Origin: Hemicordylus capensis
Lineage: Eukaryota; Chordata; Lepidosauria; Squamata; Cordylidae
Assembly (NCBI RefSeq): GCF_027244095.1
Contig: NC_069661.1
Coordinates: 120,965,501 to 121,029,500, forward strand
Direction: 5' to 3'
Length of the DNA stretch: 64,000 nt
The position numbers were made by a program, and so were the translations under genes. The notes beneath the pieces are model-generated. The model was given only the letters and a program-made list of their open reading frames with translations. It had not been told where the DNA came from and made no database searches. Positions within the stretch are counted from its first letter, which is position 1; every line of letters starts with the position of its first letter. This document shows, piece after piece, positions 11,481 through 23,792 of this stretch.

Positions 11481-13423
11481 TAGGCTTGTGTGTTTCAATT
11501 CAGGTACAAAACGTTTTGTGCCCAAAAATAGCAATTTCGGATGTTTTGTAACCAAAACAAAATCAAGAATTAAAAAACAGAGATTTTTGTTTCCAAATCG
11601 AAATGACTGTGTTTCAGACAGAATGCTTTGTTCTTCGGAAAATCATTGCAATTCAAATCAACTTCTCTGACTCTCTCCACTCCAGCTGAGGCACTGAGTG
11701 ATTAGCAGAAGATAAGATATGCAAAAAGGTTTTGAGCTTGAATGGTTTAGTTAAGTATGTGTTGTATTCAGTGTGATTGAAATGCAAACTGACCTTGCAA
11801 AGGGATTTGGAAGAGAGCATTTTGAGACAGAAATGCCCAAATATCTTTGAGAGCTCAATGCAATTCCAAAGCTCTTGCTAAAAGCCATGGTATAAATTGT
11901 GTGGAGAAGCTTTTCGAGAAGCTGGTTAGGAAAGTTCTGAAATTACACAGGTTTTTCTTTCCAAAGGTTTAGAAAGAATCTCTTGACTTGTTCATGAGTC
12001 TTTTGAAGAGCTATTTTGTTTTCTTCTGATTTTTATGAGTTATAGTGGTGTCTAAGTTTTGTTGCCCAAGTTGAGCAGTCTAATGTAATTTAGGCCACAA
12101 TGTAATTTGGTGGGACATGATGTCTAAGCCAGGAGTTCACAACTTTTGCTATTGCAGGGACAGGTCATCCACATGGGACTACAGGAGACAAAAGGAGGGG
12201 GGTGGGGAATACCCCTGTCAGTCTATTGACATCCCCAGGAATCTTAGTTGCTTCTCTCTTTCTTGTAACCATGATCCATGGTTTTGCACTTTCTTAAATG
12301 CAGTAATGATAAATCTCAACCATTCTGAACAGTTGGCTGATTTGCTTGGGCTATGGCTCACTCCACTTCAGTTAAATGAACATTTGAAGCTGTTCCATAG
12401 TCCCAAGGCAGTTCATTGGTCTATCTTGCTATCTCAAATGACCTGTGGTCACTGTTCAATGGGGAGGGAGTGTTTTTATTGAAAGATTGCTTGAATCCAC
12501 AAATGGGTTGTGCTGCTGTGCTAATGCCACAGGGACAGGCTCCCACCTTCTGCAAAATTCTCAAATAACTGTGCCAACAAATTAAATGTCATTGTTGTTC
12601 ATCATTCTCTTCACTCTTTCAACTTGTTTATGTGGGGCTTCAGGGGCAAAACAGTGGGTTGGGTGGCAGTGCCCCAAGGGTGGTGCACCCAGATTCCAAA
12701 TAGGGCAAAGGGCTGATTTCTTAGGAATTTGAGGTTTACACGTCTTTAAGATTTTTTCCCATAGGGAATAATGGAGGTTTCAGCAGTCCCATAACTCCAC
12801 CTGGGGGGCACTGGGATGGCAACCCATGTGGGTGGGTGGCACCCTATGTGCACTACACCGCCACTTACTCTGGGCCACCCCAGTGCCCCTCAAGTGGAGT
12901 TATGGGACTGCAGGTACCTCCATTATACCCTATGAGGAAAATCTGAAAGACATGTAACTTCATTAATTCTTTAAAAACCAGCCCTTTGCCAAATTCCTCT
13001 GAAAAAATTGTAGTAGCTTCCTTGTACCAACTGGGCACTACTGCCAACCACACTCCACTCTAGGCCACCCTTCCCCCCACCCCATGTGAAGCTCTACTTT
13101 TCTTGAAACCTCCATCATACCCTATGGGGAAAATCTGAAAGATGTGCAAACTTCAAAAATTCACCAAAAATCAGTGGTTTGCCCAATTCCTTTGACATTT
13201 TTGGGGTAGCTTCCACTCATTGGGCACTATAACCTCCACCCACTCTTTTGACCATGTGACCCATGTTTTAATCTGAATTAATTTGGATTTGGATTTGGAT
13301 TAATTCGGATACAAAACAAAACTGGGGTGATTCGGAAGGCTTAATTTTGGCCAAAATACAAAATGGGGTTGATTCTGATTTGGTACAAATCGAAACAGAA
13401 AAAATACAAAACACGCAACCCTA
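11481..13423. mobile_element. Foldback hAT element, 1.94 kb, same family as 5688-7211
   Basis: Ends taggcttgtgtgttt and, on the minus strand, tagggttgcgtgtttt. Flanking 8-mers are tattatac (11473-11480) and tatcatac (13424-13431), 7 of 8 identical. The 12.64-13.42 kb part carries the same core as the 5.7-kb element (ggcaccctatgtgcactaca at 12838) and is itself an inverted repeat with its centre near 12.83 kb. The left 1.1 kb has no counterpart in the other copies. No transposase seen. Confidence 0.85.
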
Positions 13424-13431
13424 TATCATAC

Positions 13432-14542
13432 ACATCCAGCATTCATACATAAGAGTCATGCTTGCTAACTGGAGGTGTTCACTGGTGTGTACAATTTACT
13501 CCCCACTCCCCAATTTGCAACCCACTGACCCAGAGACCCTCACTAGAGATCCTAGCCCTAGCTCTAACTGTCCCTTCACTGGCTCATCCAAACCCTATCT
13601 AAATCTGTGAGCTACGAATTAGGCAGTTTAACTGCCACTCTCTGCTCCATTCTAAAGCCCCTCCCTCAGGAATCCCACCTGGAGGGCTGATCCTTGGGCT
13701 TCGAAAGATGATTGACAGCTCTGGTGCCATCTCCACAGTCCCAATCCAATCAGTCTCTGCCTAAACCCCACATTGTTCCTTTTGTAAGGAAAGGGATGTA
13801 GTCAGTTTTCATTTAAAATGCTAATAATGTAATATGTAGGCTTTTTTGCACAGCTGTCTGCGTGGATTACCCAGCCAACAGGGCTCAGTCTGCCTCTGCC
13901 TGCTGTTTGGTCAACATGTCTGGTGGCTCTGTTCAGGGTGCTGTCTGTCTTGCATGAACCTGCCCTTGCTTCCTGAACCCGCCCTTGCTTTGCCACCTGA
14001 ATCTCACCTTGCCTTTTTGCCTGAACTGTGCCCCACTGCTTTACTCAACCATCTGACCCAGAGGACCCTGCAGTATGTTATGGGACAGGACAGCCTGCTA
14101 TTTATGTCTCATTGTACTTAGGTCTCAGAGTTCTCTACAAGAACAAAAGGAGAAAGGGACAGTGTGCAAAATAATCCCTTGTGATCAGAAGAGCACATGA
14201 AGCCATGAGACTGGCAAGGACTGGTATAAATCCCAGGACTTTGAACTTCTGCCCGAGCTGGTCAGCAGAGTAGTATCTTCTACCTGCTGCAGGTTTTTGT
14301 TGTTGTTGTTGTTGTTCCACCTTTGGTACAGCTGAAGTTCCTTCAGAGATTAGGGCCCCTTGCTTGGAAAACACTCATCTTGGTTTGAATTCAAGTATGG
14401 CCACTCACAGCTCTGGCTTGACCATAACAGGTGTGGGTTCCCCCCCTGTAATCAGAAAAATGACATTGTGAACTGCCTTGATGCTTGTGTTTTTTGTGTT
14501 TTGTGTTTTTGTTATCTCAGTCCTGATCAGTAATTTATTGTG
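13432..14542. other. Sequence without recognised gene
   Basis: No gene recognised. A GTT microsatellite is at 14296-14315. Confidence 0.5.
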
Positions 14543-14733
14543 TTTATCACATTTATCTCCCACACTTCCTCCAAGGAGTTCAGAGAACTATACATGGTTC
14601 TTCCCCTCCCACTTTTCTCCACACAACAATCTCATGAGGTAGGTTAATGTAAGACAGAGAGACTGGTTGAAGGCCACTCAGCGAACTTTGTGGATTAGTG
14701 TTTTTTTTAACCCAAGTCTCCCTAACCATCATT
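14543..14733 (-). mobile_element. tRNA-derived SINE, decayed copy
   Basis: Minus-strand order matches the better copy at 49672-49891: 'ggtttaggg..ttgggtt' B-box remnant, 'gccttcaaccagtc', 'cctacctcatgagattgttgtg', and 'aactccttggaggaag' tail. The head is lost or highly diverged. Confidence 0.6.
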
Positions 14734-16257
14734 TATTTTAGCACTTTGTGCCTCAAATGCTACATAACAATACAGATTAGCAATGGCACACATGGATTAA
14801 AAGTCATAATAGAAGAGACACAGGAAATCTCTAAGCTCAAATAGAGTGAGAACGTCAAAGTAAAAGAATAAGTAATAACATGGATACAAGAAAAATACAG
14901 CAACACAAACATGATTATTATGTGGGCCTACTGTTCCCTTCAGCAACACTGGGAATTTATTAAAACTGTACAAGGTAAGCAAATGTAGCAGTGAAAAAAA
15001 CCAGACATATCAGTGGGGTGTAAATTAAGAAAGCCTAAACCAGTTCTGTGTCATAAGTCTAACCAGAAGGGGAAAAAATTAACAGGAGATGTTTTATATA
15101 TTGCAGCCAGCATGCAGGTTCTATTAATACACAGCTGAGAGGGGATGTGTGTCCAGCTTTCATTATCAGTAACTAGTTAAAGAACAGGAAGCAGAAGGTG
15201 AGAATAAAATTGTTTTCACTGTGATCTGTGCGGTTGACGAAGGATCCATATTGACATTTTTGCTGTTGAACTTATTCATAAATAGTCAGGCTTTGAGGTG
15301 AGCAATGAGATATCTAAGTTTGCAAATGGCATCAGGCTATACACAGTCAAACAGCAGACAGGGAAGGCCTCAAACAGCAGACAGGGAAGGACTTGAAAGC
15401 ATAGCAAGAAACCCCCACTCAAAAGTTATATGCCATTTATTACATCAAGACCCATGTAATTCTGGCCTCAAAATGGTACTTGCTTTCTGCCCTACCTACT
15501 TATCCTCTTCTATCAGTCACCTCCCTCTTCTCAAGTAAAAACATCCCAAAACTTTCCCGCCAGCAACGAGAGGGAGCCCAGCTCACTAACACAGAAGCTA
15601 TCTATCTAGTCATCCTGCTTGCATGCCTGACTGACTGCTGCTGCTGTAAAGTCTTCAATACCAGCCCTCCTTGCTGCTTTCCCCTTCCCTGACATCAGGG
15701 TAAGTTGATCCTGCAGGAAAGAGCAGGATCAGCAGATGGCTGCCTAGTTGTGGGAAGTGCTGGCATCAGGGCAATCAATATGTTTCCAAAATGGCTCTGC
15801 TTGGAACAGCTTGTTGTTTTCCAAAATAGAGGGGAGTTATTTTGAAGCCTTCCTTCTTAATTTGAGTCTTGGGGGTGGCTCTTTCATAAAGCAAAGTGAG
15901 GCAGTCATCTCAGGTGGCGGATTATTGGAGCACCTGCAGAGCAGCAAGAAGCTGCCACTCTCAGAGCAGTTCTTCGAGACCAATCTGTTCCTCGCAGCCT
16001 TTGTGAGGAGTGCCTTTCATGCTCCTTGGAAGGATTGCAAGAAACACAAGCAGAGAAGAGAACCGTCTCTCCTCCCTGAGATTTCAAAACTTCCAAGGGT
16101 CAGTTTTGAAAGGGGGCTCATCCTTGTGCTGGCCAAGGCAGTATTTGGTACCTCACCGCAGGTAATGCAATACCTTGGGACACTTCTGTTCAGTCATCTC
16201 TTATTACGAACACAGCTACTGCTTCAGCATGTATTACTGTACTGCAGGTGCAAAGGG
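14734..16257. other. Sequence without recognised gene
   Basis: The longest frame, 15748-16326 plus, 192 codons, is not recognised. Part of it (15895-15960, 'gaggcagtcatctcaggtgg' type text) looks like an old dispersed DNA repeat, so I treat the frame as chance. Confidence 0.4.
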
Positions 16258-16580
16258 CCCATGGGCCCTTTATCATCACTACAAACTATGCCCTTCAGCC
16301 ATCCCTATGTGTCCCTACAGATGTAGCAAATTTGGTTCAAATCAGTTAGGTGGTTCACATGTACCTCAAACATTTATGTGTCTGCCATCTTGAATCAGGG
16401 TGGATTACATCATCACAAACTATGCTGTTGAGGTGTCCCTATGTGTCCCTACAACTGGTTCATATTGGTCCAGGCATTGCGAAGTTGATAGGGGGTGGGG
16501 ACGGACAGACGGATGGATGCACACACACAGCCAGGGAATCTCATAAGATTACTTTCCTTAAGGAAAGTAGGCTAAAAAAT
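16258..16580. repeat. Family R repeat, copy 2
   Basis: Shares agcaaatttggttcaaat, 'gccatcttgaatcagggtgg', 'gaggtgtccctatgtgtccc' and the terminal palindrome tactttccttaaggaaagta with the copies at 7305 and 17690. It has one full unit and part of a second. Confidence 0.7.
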
Positions 16581-17010
16581 GCAAACCCTGGCTATTACTG
16601 CCACTGCCTCTACTTCAAACAAAATGATGGCGGATGAGCCTGGTTATGTATTCTACCACTGAAAGTCAACCACTGGCCCACATTGGTGCACTAGGTCTGC
16701 CCAACTAAGTGTGGGTGGAGCATAGACTTGCCAACTTTGACTGAAGCTATTCTTGGATATATTTCCAATATTTTTGGTTGGAGATTGTAACTGTTTAGCA
16801 AAGTGCCAAGAGAAAGCTGCCCACTCCAGTTACGAAGTAGTTTAGCACAAAGCTTTGTTGTTGCAGCTATTTAAGAATACGCATGGAGATTGTCGTATAG
16901 TCTAAACTAAATAAGGTTTATTGGTTAAGTAAATTTGAGAGAAAGTGTGTCATCAAGGTGTCTTTGATAGAATACAAAAAGAAAACCCCTCTACTAAACC
17001 CCTTTGATAG
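16581..17010. other. Sequence without recognised gene
   Basis: Nothing recognised. Confidence 0.4.
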
Positions 17011-17161
17011 AGGGGTTTACCATTGCCTCCTCTCACGCAGTATGAGATGATGCCTTTCAGCATCTTCCTATATTGCTTCTGCCCCAAATAGTAGCAGCAG
17101 GGATTTGAACTGGCAACCTTCTGCTTGTGAGTCAAGCATTTCCCTGCTGCACCGCTTAAGG
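17011..17161 (-). mobile_element. Sauria-type tRNA SINE, truncated
   Basis: Minus-strand head (gcggtgcagcagggaaatgc), B-box-like ggttcaaatccct equivalent (cagtt-caaatccctgc) and 'aggaagatgctgaaaggc' match the SINE at 5431-5680. The Bov-B-like tail is missing beyond 'aggggtttacc'. Confidence 0.7.
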
Positions 17162-17689
17162 TGACATTTGAGATAGGAAAGACCTATTCTAACTCAGCTA
17201 CATAATGAATAGGTGCGGGGAGAGAGAGATGCTCTCATCTGCTCTCCAAGAGGAAAGGAAAGAGGACTGACTCACTACAGGACATATCTGAGGAGTCAAG
17301 GCAGGGGTCATAGGGTAGAGGTAAAGCAGGGACAGGTAAGGGGACCCTTACTAACTACCTCTACTCCCAGTGCCCCTAGTGGTCATTAGAATAGTTGGTG
17401 CAAAAGGTCAATGCACTGCAACTCCATCTCCAACATTTTTTTTAATAATATAAAACTATTAAAATTTCCAGGATTGTTTTCAAGAGACATCTTGAAAATG
17501 CTGCATATTCCTGGAGACTTCAGGCCACCCTAGTAGAGCAACCTGCACCAAAAAACAATGTGGGTCTACCAGATTATTGGTAATCTGCAAACATAATCTG
17601 GTAGGTCTGGATTATTTCTGGATCAAAGTGAGTAGTGTTTGTCCATCCCATATATTTTAACTGTTATTCCCTTGTTGTGGCAAAAGAGG
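17162..17689. other. Sequence without recognised gene
   Basis: No gene or repeat recognised. Confidence 0.4.
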
Positions 17690-17986
17690 GAGCCTACTCT
17701 CCTTTCTCTATAATCTTAATTGATAATTACCATCCTCACAAGTTAGCCCACTTCCACCTCAAACATTCATGCATTTGCCATCTTGAGTCGGGGTGGATGA
17801 CATCATCACAAACTATGCTGTTGAGGTGTCCCTATGTGTACCTACAGCTGTACCCAATTTGGTTCATATTGGTTCAGGCATTGTGAAGTTGATAGTGGAG
17901 TACACACACGGATACCCACACAGAATGCCAGGTGATCTCATAAGCTCACTTTTTTTTTTTTAAAAAGAAAGTAAGCTAAAAACTCA
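17690..17986. repeat. Family R repeat, copy 3
   Basis: Start 'ctataatcttaattgataa' matches 7312, and the body matches copies 1 and 2. Before the end 'gtaagctaaa' the usual palindrome is replaced by a run of T followed by A. A single tandem unit is present. Confidence 0.7.
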
Positions 17987-18539
17987 CTAGATAGGAAACA
18001 GAAACAGAGCCCTCACAATGTTAGGTGTATTTCAATTTCATTTTCCCCCACCCTTTTTTCTTTGGTCTGCTGCTGTGTTAAAAAATATGGGAGTATAAAA
18101 ACAATAAGCCACACAGAAAGAGTGCAAACCTCATTTGCTTTACAGAAGAGAGTGTCACCGAATTGCTTCTTTTCATGAAATGGTGTGTGTCAGAGCATCC
18201 CCTTCTGTTTGAGGTTGCAGTTCTGAAATCACTTGACTGAAATTGGAAGCAGTACTCCTGATGTCAGTAGGGGCAGTTCAGAAACAAGTCATTTTGGCCT
18301 ATGGCCAAGATCTTCTAGAAAGTCAGGGAAATTCTGACAGAAAAAAGTACATCTAAAGTCTGGTTGTGAGGAAAGAGGAAGAAAGAAAATACAACTGGAA
18401 AGAAAGTGCAAATTACTCCAGGCCAGGCATTGAATTCACTGGCATGTAGGTACTTCTAAAAAATATTTGACATTGCTTATTAAACTGAGAGTTTTATTTT
18501 TTACTTCCTGTGAATTTTCTTCAGAATGGTAATTTTCTT
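17987..18539. other. Sequence without recognised gene
   Basis: AT-rich; nothing recognised. Confidence 0.4.
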
Positions 18540-19896
18540 TAGGGATGTGCACAAATCAATTTTTTAAAAATTCAATTTGTGCCTGAATCAAATCACCCCT
18601 GATTTGTTTTGTGTCAAAATCTGTCCCCCTGAATCACCCCGGATTGTTTGGATTCGATTCGATTCAATTCAGATGTGTATCGATTTGGACCACTTATAAA
18701 GGGCAACAAATTTGGGTGCTGGGTAGGTAGCCATGGGTGCCACTTAACATCAGAATTTCAAGGCTGTGGGTCACTTGGTTGATTTCTAATTATTTTTTAT
18801 TAGTTTTTACTGATTTTGTATATTTCTACCATAGGAAATAACGGAGATTCAAAGTCACCCTATCCTAACCGTAAAATGGATCCCCAGTTTTGTTTTGTTT
18901 TTTTAGCTAAGCTCTAGCCCTAGTAGAAGTGGAGTTACTCAGTTTATATTTAAGGAAACTTTGAGGTGTTTAGAGACTTTAGTGTGTCATGAATCCTCAT
19001 AGAGATTCATTATGAGGAAAGGTTATCACTAAAGAGTCTAAACACTTGAAAAAATTCCTAGAACATAAACTAAGTAGTACCCCACTGCCTTGCGGGTGGG
19101 AGGAGGGTATAATTGGCACATGGCAGTCGACAGCTGGCACTGTCCAAAGACAGTCACTACGAGCCCCACTGCCCATTGAGGTCATCTGAGAAGGTCTGTC
19201 TCCATTTACTGCCAACTTGTTTGGTGGCCACACAGAGACGGACCTTCTCGGACACTGCCAAGAGATTGTGGAATGTGCTCCCTGCTGAGATACGATCCTC
19301 CCTATCTCTGGCATTAAAAAAACAAAAACAACAACACCTGAAAACCCATCTTTTCATCCAAGCTTTCTCAGCTTCCTAATTTTTTAGGTTTTAATCTCTG
19401 GTTTATTTTTAAATTTTTAAATTGTTTTAAGTTTTTGTAAATGTTAACAACTTGTTTTATGCTATTGTTAACCACCCAGAGAGGAATGTTTGGGGTGGTG
19501 TACAAATATAATAAATAAATAAATAAATAAATAAATAAAAATAAAGAGAAATAATGAAGGTGTGTAATTAATCCTTATAGGGATTCAGTGAGGAAAGGTT
19601 TTTATACACAAAAGAATCCAAACACTTGAAAATAGTGAACACACTTTTTGCTCCATAACTCAACTTCTACAAGGGCTAGAGCTTAGCTTTATTTTTTAAA
19701 TGAAAGTTGGGAATCTGGATAATTAATGAGAGGAAACTGAATCTTGAATCAATTCGAATTAAATCTGGTATGATTTGATCTGGACCCGAATCTAGCCAAT
19801 GGACCACAGAGGCAGTTTGTTCTGTCTCCAAACTGCCCGAATCAGCTAGATTCGGGTACAAATAGATTTGTACCCAAATCAATTCACACATCCATA
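18540..19896. mobile_element. Foldback hAT element carrying an L2 insertion
   Basis: Ends tagggatgtgcacaaatcaa and, on the minus strand, tatggatgtgtgaattgatt. Flanking 8-mers attttctt (18532-18539) and cttttatt (19897-19904) agree at 6 of 8 positions. Arms pair around 18965-19045, and related segments recur at 19570-19640. An L2 3' end (19085-19545) lies inside, so the hAT is older than that L2 insertion. Confidence 0.8.
19085..19545 (+). mobile_element. L2-type LINE 3' end, 5'-truncated
   Basis: Contains the C-terminal L2-like reading 'RTFSDTAKRLWNVLPAEIR' in the 19113-19379 frame, then a 3' UTR with 'gttaaccacccagagaggaa', 'ggggtggtgtacaaatataa' and an AAAT microsatellite tail. The tail matches that of the L2 at 40523-41506. 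Inserted in the hAT at 18540-19896. Confidence 0.75.
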
Positions 19897-20072
19897 CTTT
19901 TATTTGTGATTAGCTAATACATTTATATGAAAGTATATTTTAAGAAAATAAAATTTGTAAGGGCAGGAATTCCCGTTGTCCCTTGATTGCCACACAGTCA
20001 AGGTGGTGGCTGGTAGTTTCCACTAATGCACAGTTTTACTAACCATTTTGGGAACAAAGCATTAGCCTAGCT

Positions 20073-20190
20073 CAGGAGTGGGGAACCTTAGCCCTCTAGC
20101 TGTTTTTGAACTACAACTCCCACCATCCCCAGTGGGATGATGGGAGTTGTAGTTCAACAACAGCTAGAGGGCCAAGGTTCCCCACCCCTG
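20073..20190. mobile_element. 118-bp palindromic hAT MITE
   Basis: Nearly perfect inverted repeat (caggagtggggaacctta and its mirror). Flanks gcctagct (20065-20072) and gcctagat (20191-20198) agree at 7 of 8 positions. The sequence 'gatgggagttgtagttcaac' is shared with many vertebrate hAT MITEs and with the one at 62391-63285. Confidence 0.9.
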
Positions 20191-20198
20191 GCCTAGAT

Positions 20199-21016
20199 GA
20201 ACCCTGTACTTCTCCAGCAAAGCTAATCTTGTATTTTCATGTCTAAATCACCCAATTTAGCTATAACAGGCAGAGCATAATTTGAAAACAGGTTTTAGTA
20301 CAGGTAAACAGGTTTTAGTGCAGGCCAGAAATCTGTGTACAGGGCACATCTGTAATTGAACAACTATGTATTCTGCACACAGACCACCAAGTGGCACCAG
20401 GGGGAGGAGGGCCATCACACTCACCCACAACTTGCCTCAACAGTCCTCTGCCCACCTTCCGCTCACCTGCCTCCACAGCCACTCACCTACTGCAGCAGAT
20501 GCAACCAGCTTTGCCAGCCCTGATGCAGTATAATGATGTCACTATCCAGTGCCTGTTATTGCTAGGATGAGTTCACACTGGAGTGGTGACAATGGGTGGG
20601 GGGCTGCAGGTAACAGAGGTGAGTAGTGGGTGAGCCTAAAAGAGCTAGGAATGGGCCACCTCCAACACTGCTACACCACTGCCTGTGTATCTTTTCAAGA
20701 AGGGCGAACAGTTGAAGATTTTGCTTAAGTTCTGCCAGAATGTATTGCAGACAGTTATACACATTACTATACCAAGTGTGAACTTTGTGCTCATTTCTAT
20801 CCAAAGCTGTACAGATCCCATGTTCAGCTCTGCAAATATAAAAAGTTTTCCTGTGGTTTCAGTAAAAAGAATAGTTCATGTTTTATGTAACAAAAGTGTA
20901 GATTTAAATTGCAATAAAGTTAATGACACTGCACTTCTAATTAAATGAGGCTCATTCATATCTTTTTGTGTTCATGTGAGGGCATGAGTACTGAGCACCT
21001 CTGTACAGCATCTCAT
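20199..21016. other. Sequence without recognised gene
   Basis: Nothing recognised; frames are short. Confidence 0.4.
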
Positions 21017-21017
21017 T

Positions 21018-21407
21018 GACTGTATTTGCATGTAACGTGGAACTGGAGTTTTAAGGGGCAGAGGTTTCCTCACCTTGTCGTCCGAATGCTTGCAACTCCA
21101 GTTCCGCATGCTGACCGACCCTTGGGTTGTAGTGAGCTTTGTCTCCCCAACCTGAGGTTCCACGCAGCCTGTGTGTAGTCTGAATTCAGAACCACAGTCA
21201 GCATTTGCTGTATCTGGAGTTGAGAAAGGAAGTGATTAGCTGTGCGGGCTGTCCTTCATGCCAGAAGGAAGCCCGCACAGCCAGTTACCCTTCTTTCTGC
21301 AGTCTCACTGACTGCAGTTCGACTGCTCTCTGTGACGTCCAAATTCGGACAGGAGAGCAGAAGGAGTGGAACCATGGGTCCGATTCCATGTTATGTAACT
21401 ATCATCC
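21018..21407. mobile_element. Family T, short copy (MITE)
   Basis: Left end gactgtatttgcatgtaacg matches the T-family end. The right end is diverged. A hairpin characteristic of short copies, gctgtgcgggctgtccttc facing aaggaagcccgcacagcc, lies at 21239-21283. Same hairpin type is at 54346-54392 and 59150-59192. Confidence 0.65.
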
Positions 21408-22036
21408 ATTGTCTAAGAACTGAGCATCATACGCAGGCAGCTCCTTCTAATATCTCCATCATTTTGACATTTCCATTCCTGTGAAACTATCAATTCTTTT
21501 TGCATATTTTATCACCCCAGATACTGAATTATCATTTGCCCTATGCTCAGGGTTCCTGCTGACAACGTTGTGTAAGCCTGCTGTCACTTCCACTTAGTTA
21601 TGGATAATGTCTGGATTTTCCACATCCCTGAGGTCAATATATGTGTATATGCGCGCACACACACAACCGTATAGTTTTGACACGTTGCAAACAAAATATG
21701 GAGTATATTCATTCAGTAAGAAATCTTGCTGTCTGAAGGATGAACACTGATTTCACAACAGTTATTCACAGTCATTTAAATGATAATAATGTTGACTTAG
21801 GAGCTTGTAGCTGAATGGAAACTGCAGTTTTTGTTGTTCCCAGGATTATATTTCAGTTACACTTCAAGAAAAGTGCAGTAGAACCAGACTTTCCAAGTAG
21901 CTCAAATGTATGCTGTGGCAGAAACACTGTTGTGCCATGATACGTACAAACAACCAGGGACACTGGTTCTCTGCCCTGAGAGAATGAATTTGAAACAATT
22001 GGAAAAGGTCTTTTTCCCCACTCACATCCTTTGGGG
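21408..22036. other. Sequence without recognised gene
   Basis: A purine-pyrimidine alternating stretch (tatgtgtatatgcgcgcaca) lies near 21640. Otherwise nothing recognised. Confidence 0.4.
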
Positions 22037-22130
22037 AGGGAGCCATGGCTCAGTGGTAGAGCATATGCTTTGAATACATACGGTTTGGGGTTCAGTCCCC
22101 AGCATCTTCCAATAAGACTGTCTGAACCCT
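22037..22130 (+). mobile_element. tRNA-derived SINE head
   Basis: A-box-like tggctcagtggtag and B-box-like ggttcagtccc are correctly spaced for an RNA polymerase III promoter. The middle and 3' parts are lost. It is not a tRNA gene because the acceptor stem does not pair. Confidence 0.55.
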
Positions 22131-22318
22131 GAGAAGGAAGACTAGAGAGACCCTTTGAAGATTGGTTGGAAGGCTCCGCCTCCCCACTCCCAATCAACAA
22201 GTAGTCAAGGCAGATTGATAAAAGGGAGGCAAGAGCATAACCTGTTTTCTAGGAACCAGCCAGCAGATACAGAGCATTGCTTATTGTGCCTTGGGAGGAG
22301 CTAAATGGAGCAATCACA

Positions 22319-22465
22319 GGTTACACAGGAATTTGCCTTATACTGGGTCTGGATTGCCAGGGTTTCAGGAAAGCATTTCCGAGCCCTTTGTGGAGATGTC
22401 AGGGATTGAACCTAGGATCTTCTGCCTCACATGCCCTGCCACTGAGATACATGCTGTTCCCCAGA
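22319..22465 (-). mobile_element. tRNA-derived SINE with CR1-like tail, decayed
   Basis: Minus strand: head with cagtggcagggcatgtgagg, B-box-like ggttcaatccctgac, and tail 'cccagtataaggcaaattcc'. Same arrangement as 46803-46982 and the split copy at 59784/61001. Confidence 0.65.
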
Positions 22466-23696
22466 AAGCTAAGTGGGGGGCGGGGAGAGAGAAAGACAGA
22501 GAGAGAGAGGAAGGAAGGAGGCGGAGGCAGCAAGTCCTAAACAATGATCTTCTAGTTCATTACAGTTGTATAATATTAATTGTGTCTTTCCAGTACAGCT
22601 GAGATCCCTTTTCCATTTAATTTTTAATGTAATATTGGATGCATTTACAGCCTACTCTTACCTTTTGAAACAGAGCAGATGTATGATCTATACATCCCTA
22701 CTGGTGGCCTTCAGGTGGTATTTGGCCCCTGCTAACATTTCCCATTAAATGGAAAGATAGACTTGATATACAAATACAATTTTGAACAATAGTGTAATCA
22801 AATTAAACATTGTTACATGGTAAAAAATAAGAAAAGCGGAAGGAGTGATTGATGTGGTGGTGGGGTAAATCACATTTTAACTTGCAATGTACATTATGCA
22901 CATGCAGTGCAATCATACACATGTCTACTTGAAAATAAATCCCTCTATATTCACCAGGCCTTACTCCCAGGCAACTGTGGATAATATAGCAACCTTAGAA
23001 AATAAAAAGAGGTTCAAAATACAAATAGTGCAAACATAACTATTTGGTGACTTCCAAGCACTAGATTCCTTTTCAATGAAGCCACAAATGGGCAGTATTT
23101 GGCATACAGGCCTTGACTGACCAGCTAAATAATTTACTAAATGAATGTCCTGTACTTCAGTATTTCTAGTGTCAGGGTGGCTGAAGAATAAATAGTTAAA
23201 AACAACAGAACAGCTATCAAAACAATAAATAAAACATATTAACGCAGCGGGGGGGGACCCCAGAAGCAATAAAAACATACTGGTAGCAGGAAGATTGATT
23301 CAAATAATTTATTTTTAAAGGTCTGGGAGAATAAAAAGGTCTTGAAAGGATATAAAAGTGGGCATTAGGTGCAGGGCATGGGGAATAAGGTCACATTGAA
23401 CTCCACAGTGGGGGGAGAGTCTGGGAAATCTGGAAGCAATCAAGCAGGGGTGGAGGTGAATTGGCAGGAGGAAGGTGTAGTGGTGGTGGTGGTGGGGGGG
23501 AAGTGGTACTCCTTTCCACTTGGGGGAGGGACTTAGAGGTCAGGGAAGATCAGGTGAAGGGAACAGGTAGGAGAGATTGAGCAGGGGCTGGGAGTCATCA
23601 GCTTGTGTGTCATTGGGGTGGGCCATGGATAGTGGATCATGCATTGCTTCAGGCATCAGTGTGGGAGCCTGGGCTGGGATTGTCTAAGATTAATCC
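22466..23696. other. Sequence without recognised gene
   Basis: Purine-rich tract at about 22470-22530 and G-rich text at 23400-23520. No gene seen. Confidence 0.45.
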
Positions 23697-23792
23697 TTGT
23701 GGCTGTGGACAGACACAGAAGAGCTAGAAAAGGTGCACAAAAGGGCAACCAAAAAGATGAGGTGGTCAGAGCACAGATAAGAAAAGGCTAAT
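23697..23792 (+). mobile_element. CR1 LINE 3' region, left piece (split by T copy B)
   Basis: Reads 'acacagaagagctagaaaagg', 'gggcaaccaaaaagatgagg' and 'gaaaaggcta', matching the CR1 3' region common in lizards. It continues at 26533 with 'aaagtgtttttggct', so the intervening 2.7 kb is an insertion. Confidence 0.75.

Noticed and set aside
15748-16326. 192-codon plus-strand open frame
   Set aside because: No domain or family likeness, and part of it overlaps dispersed-repeat text. No splice context supports an exon.
22037-22108. Possible tRNA gene
   Set aside because: A and B boxes are present but the acceptor stem does not pair, and similar heads occur in other SINEs here.
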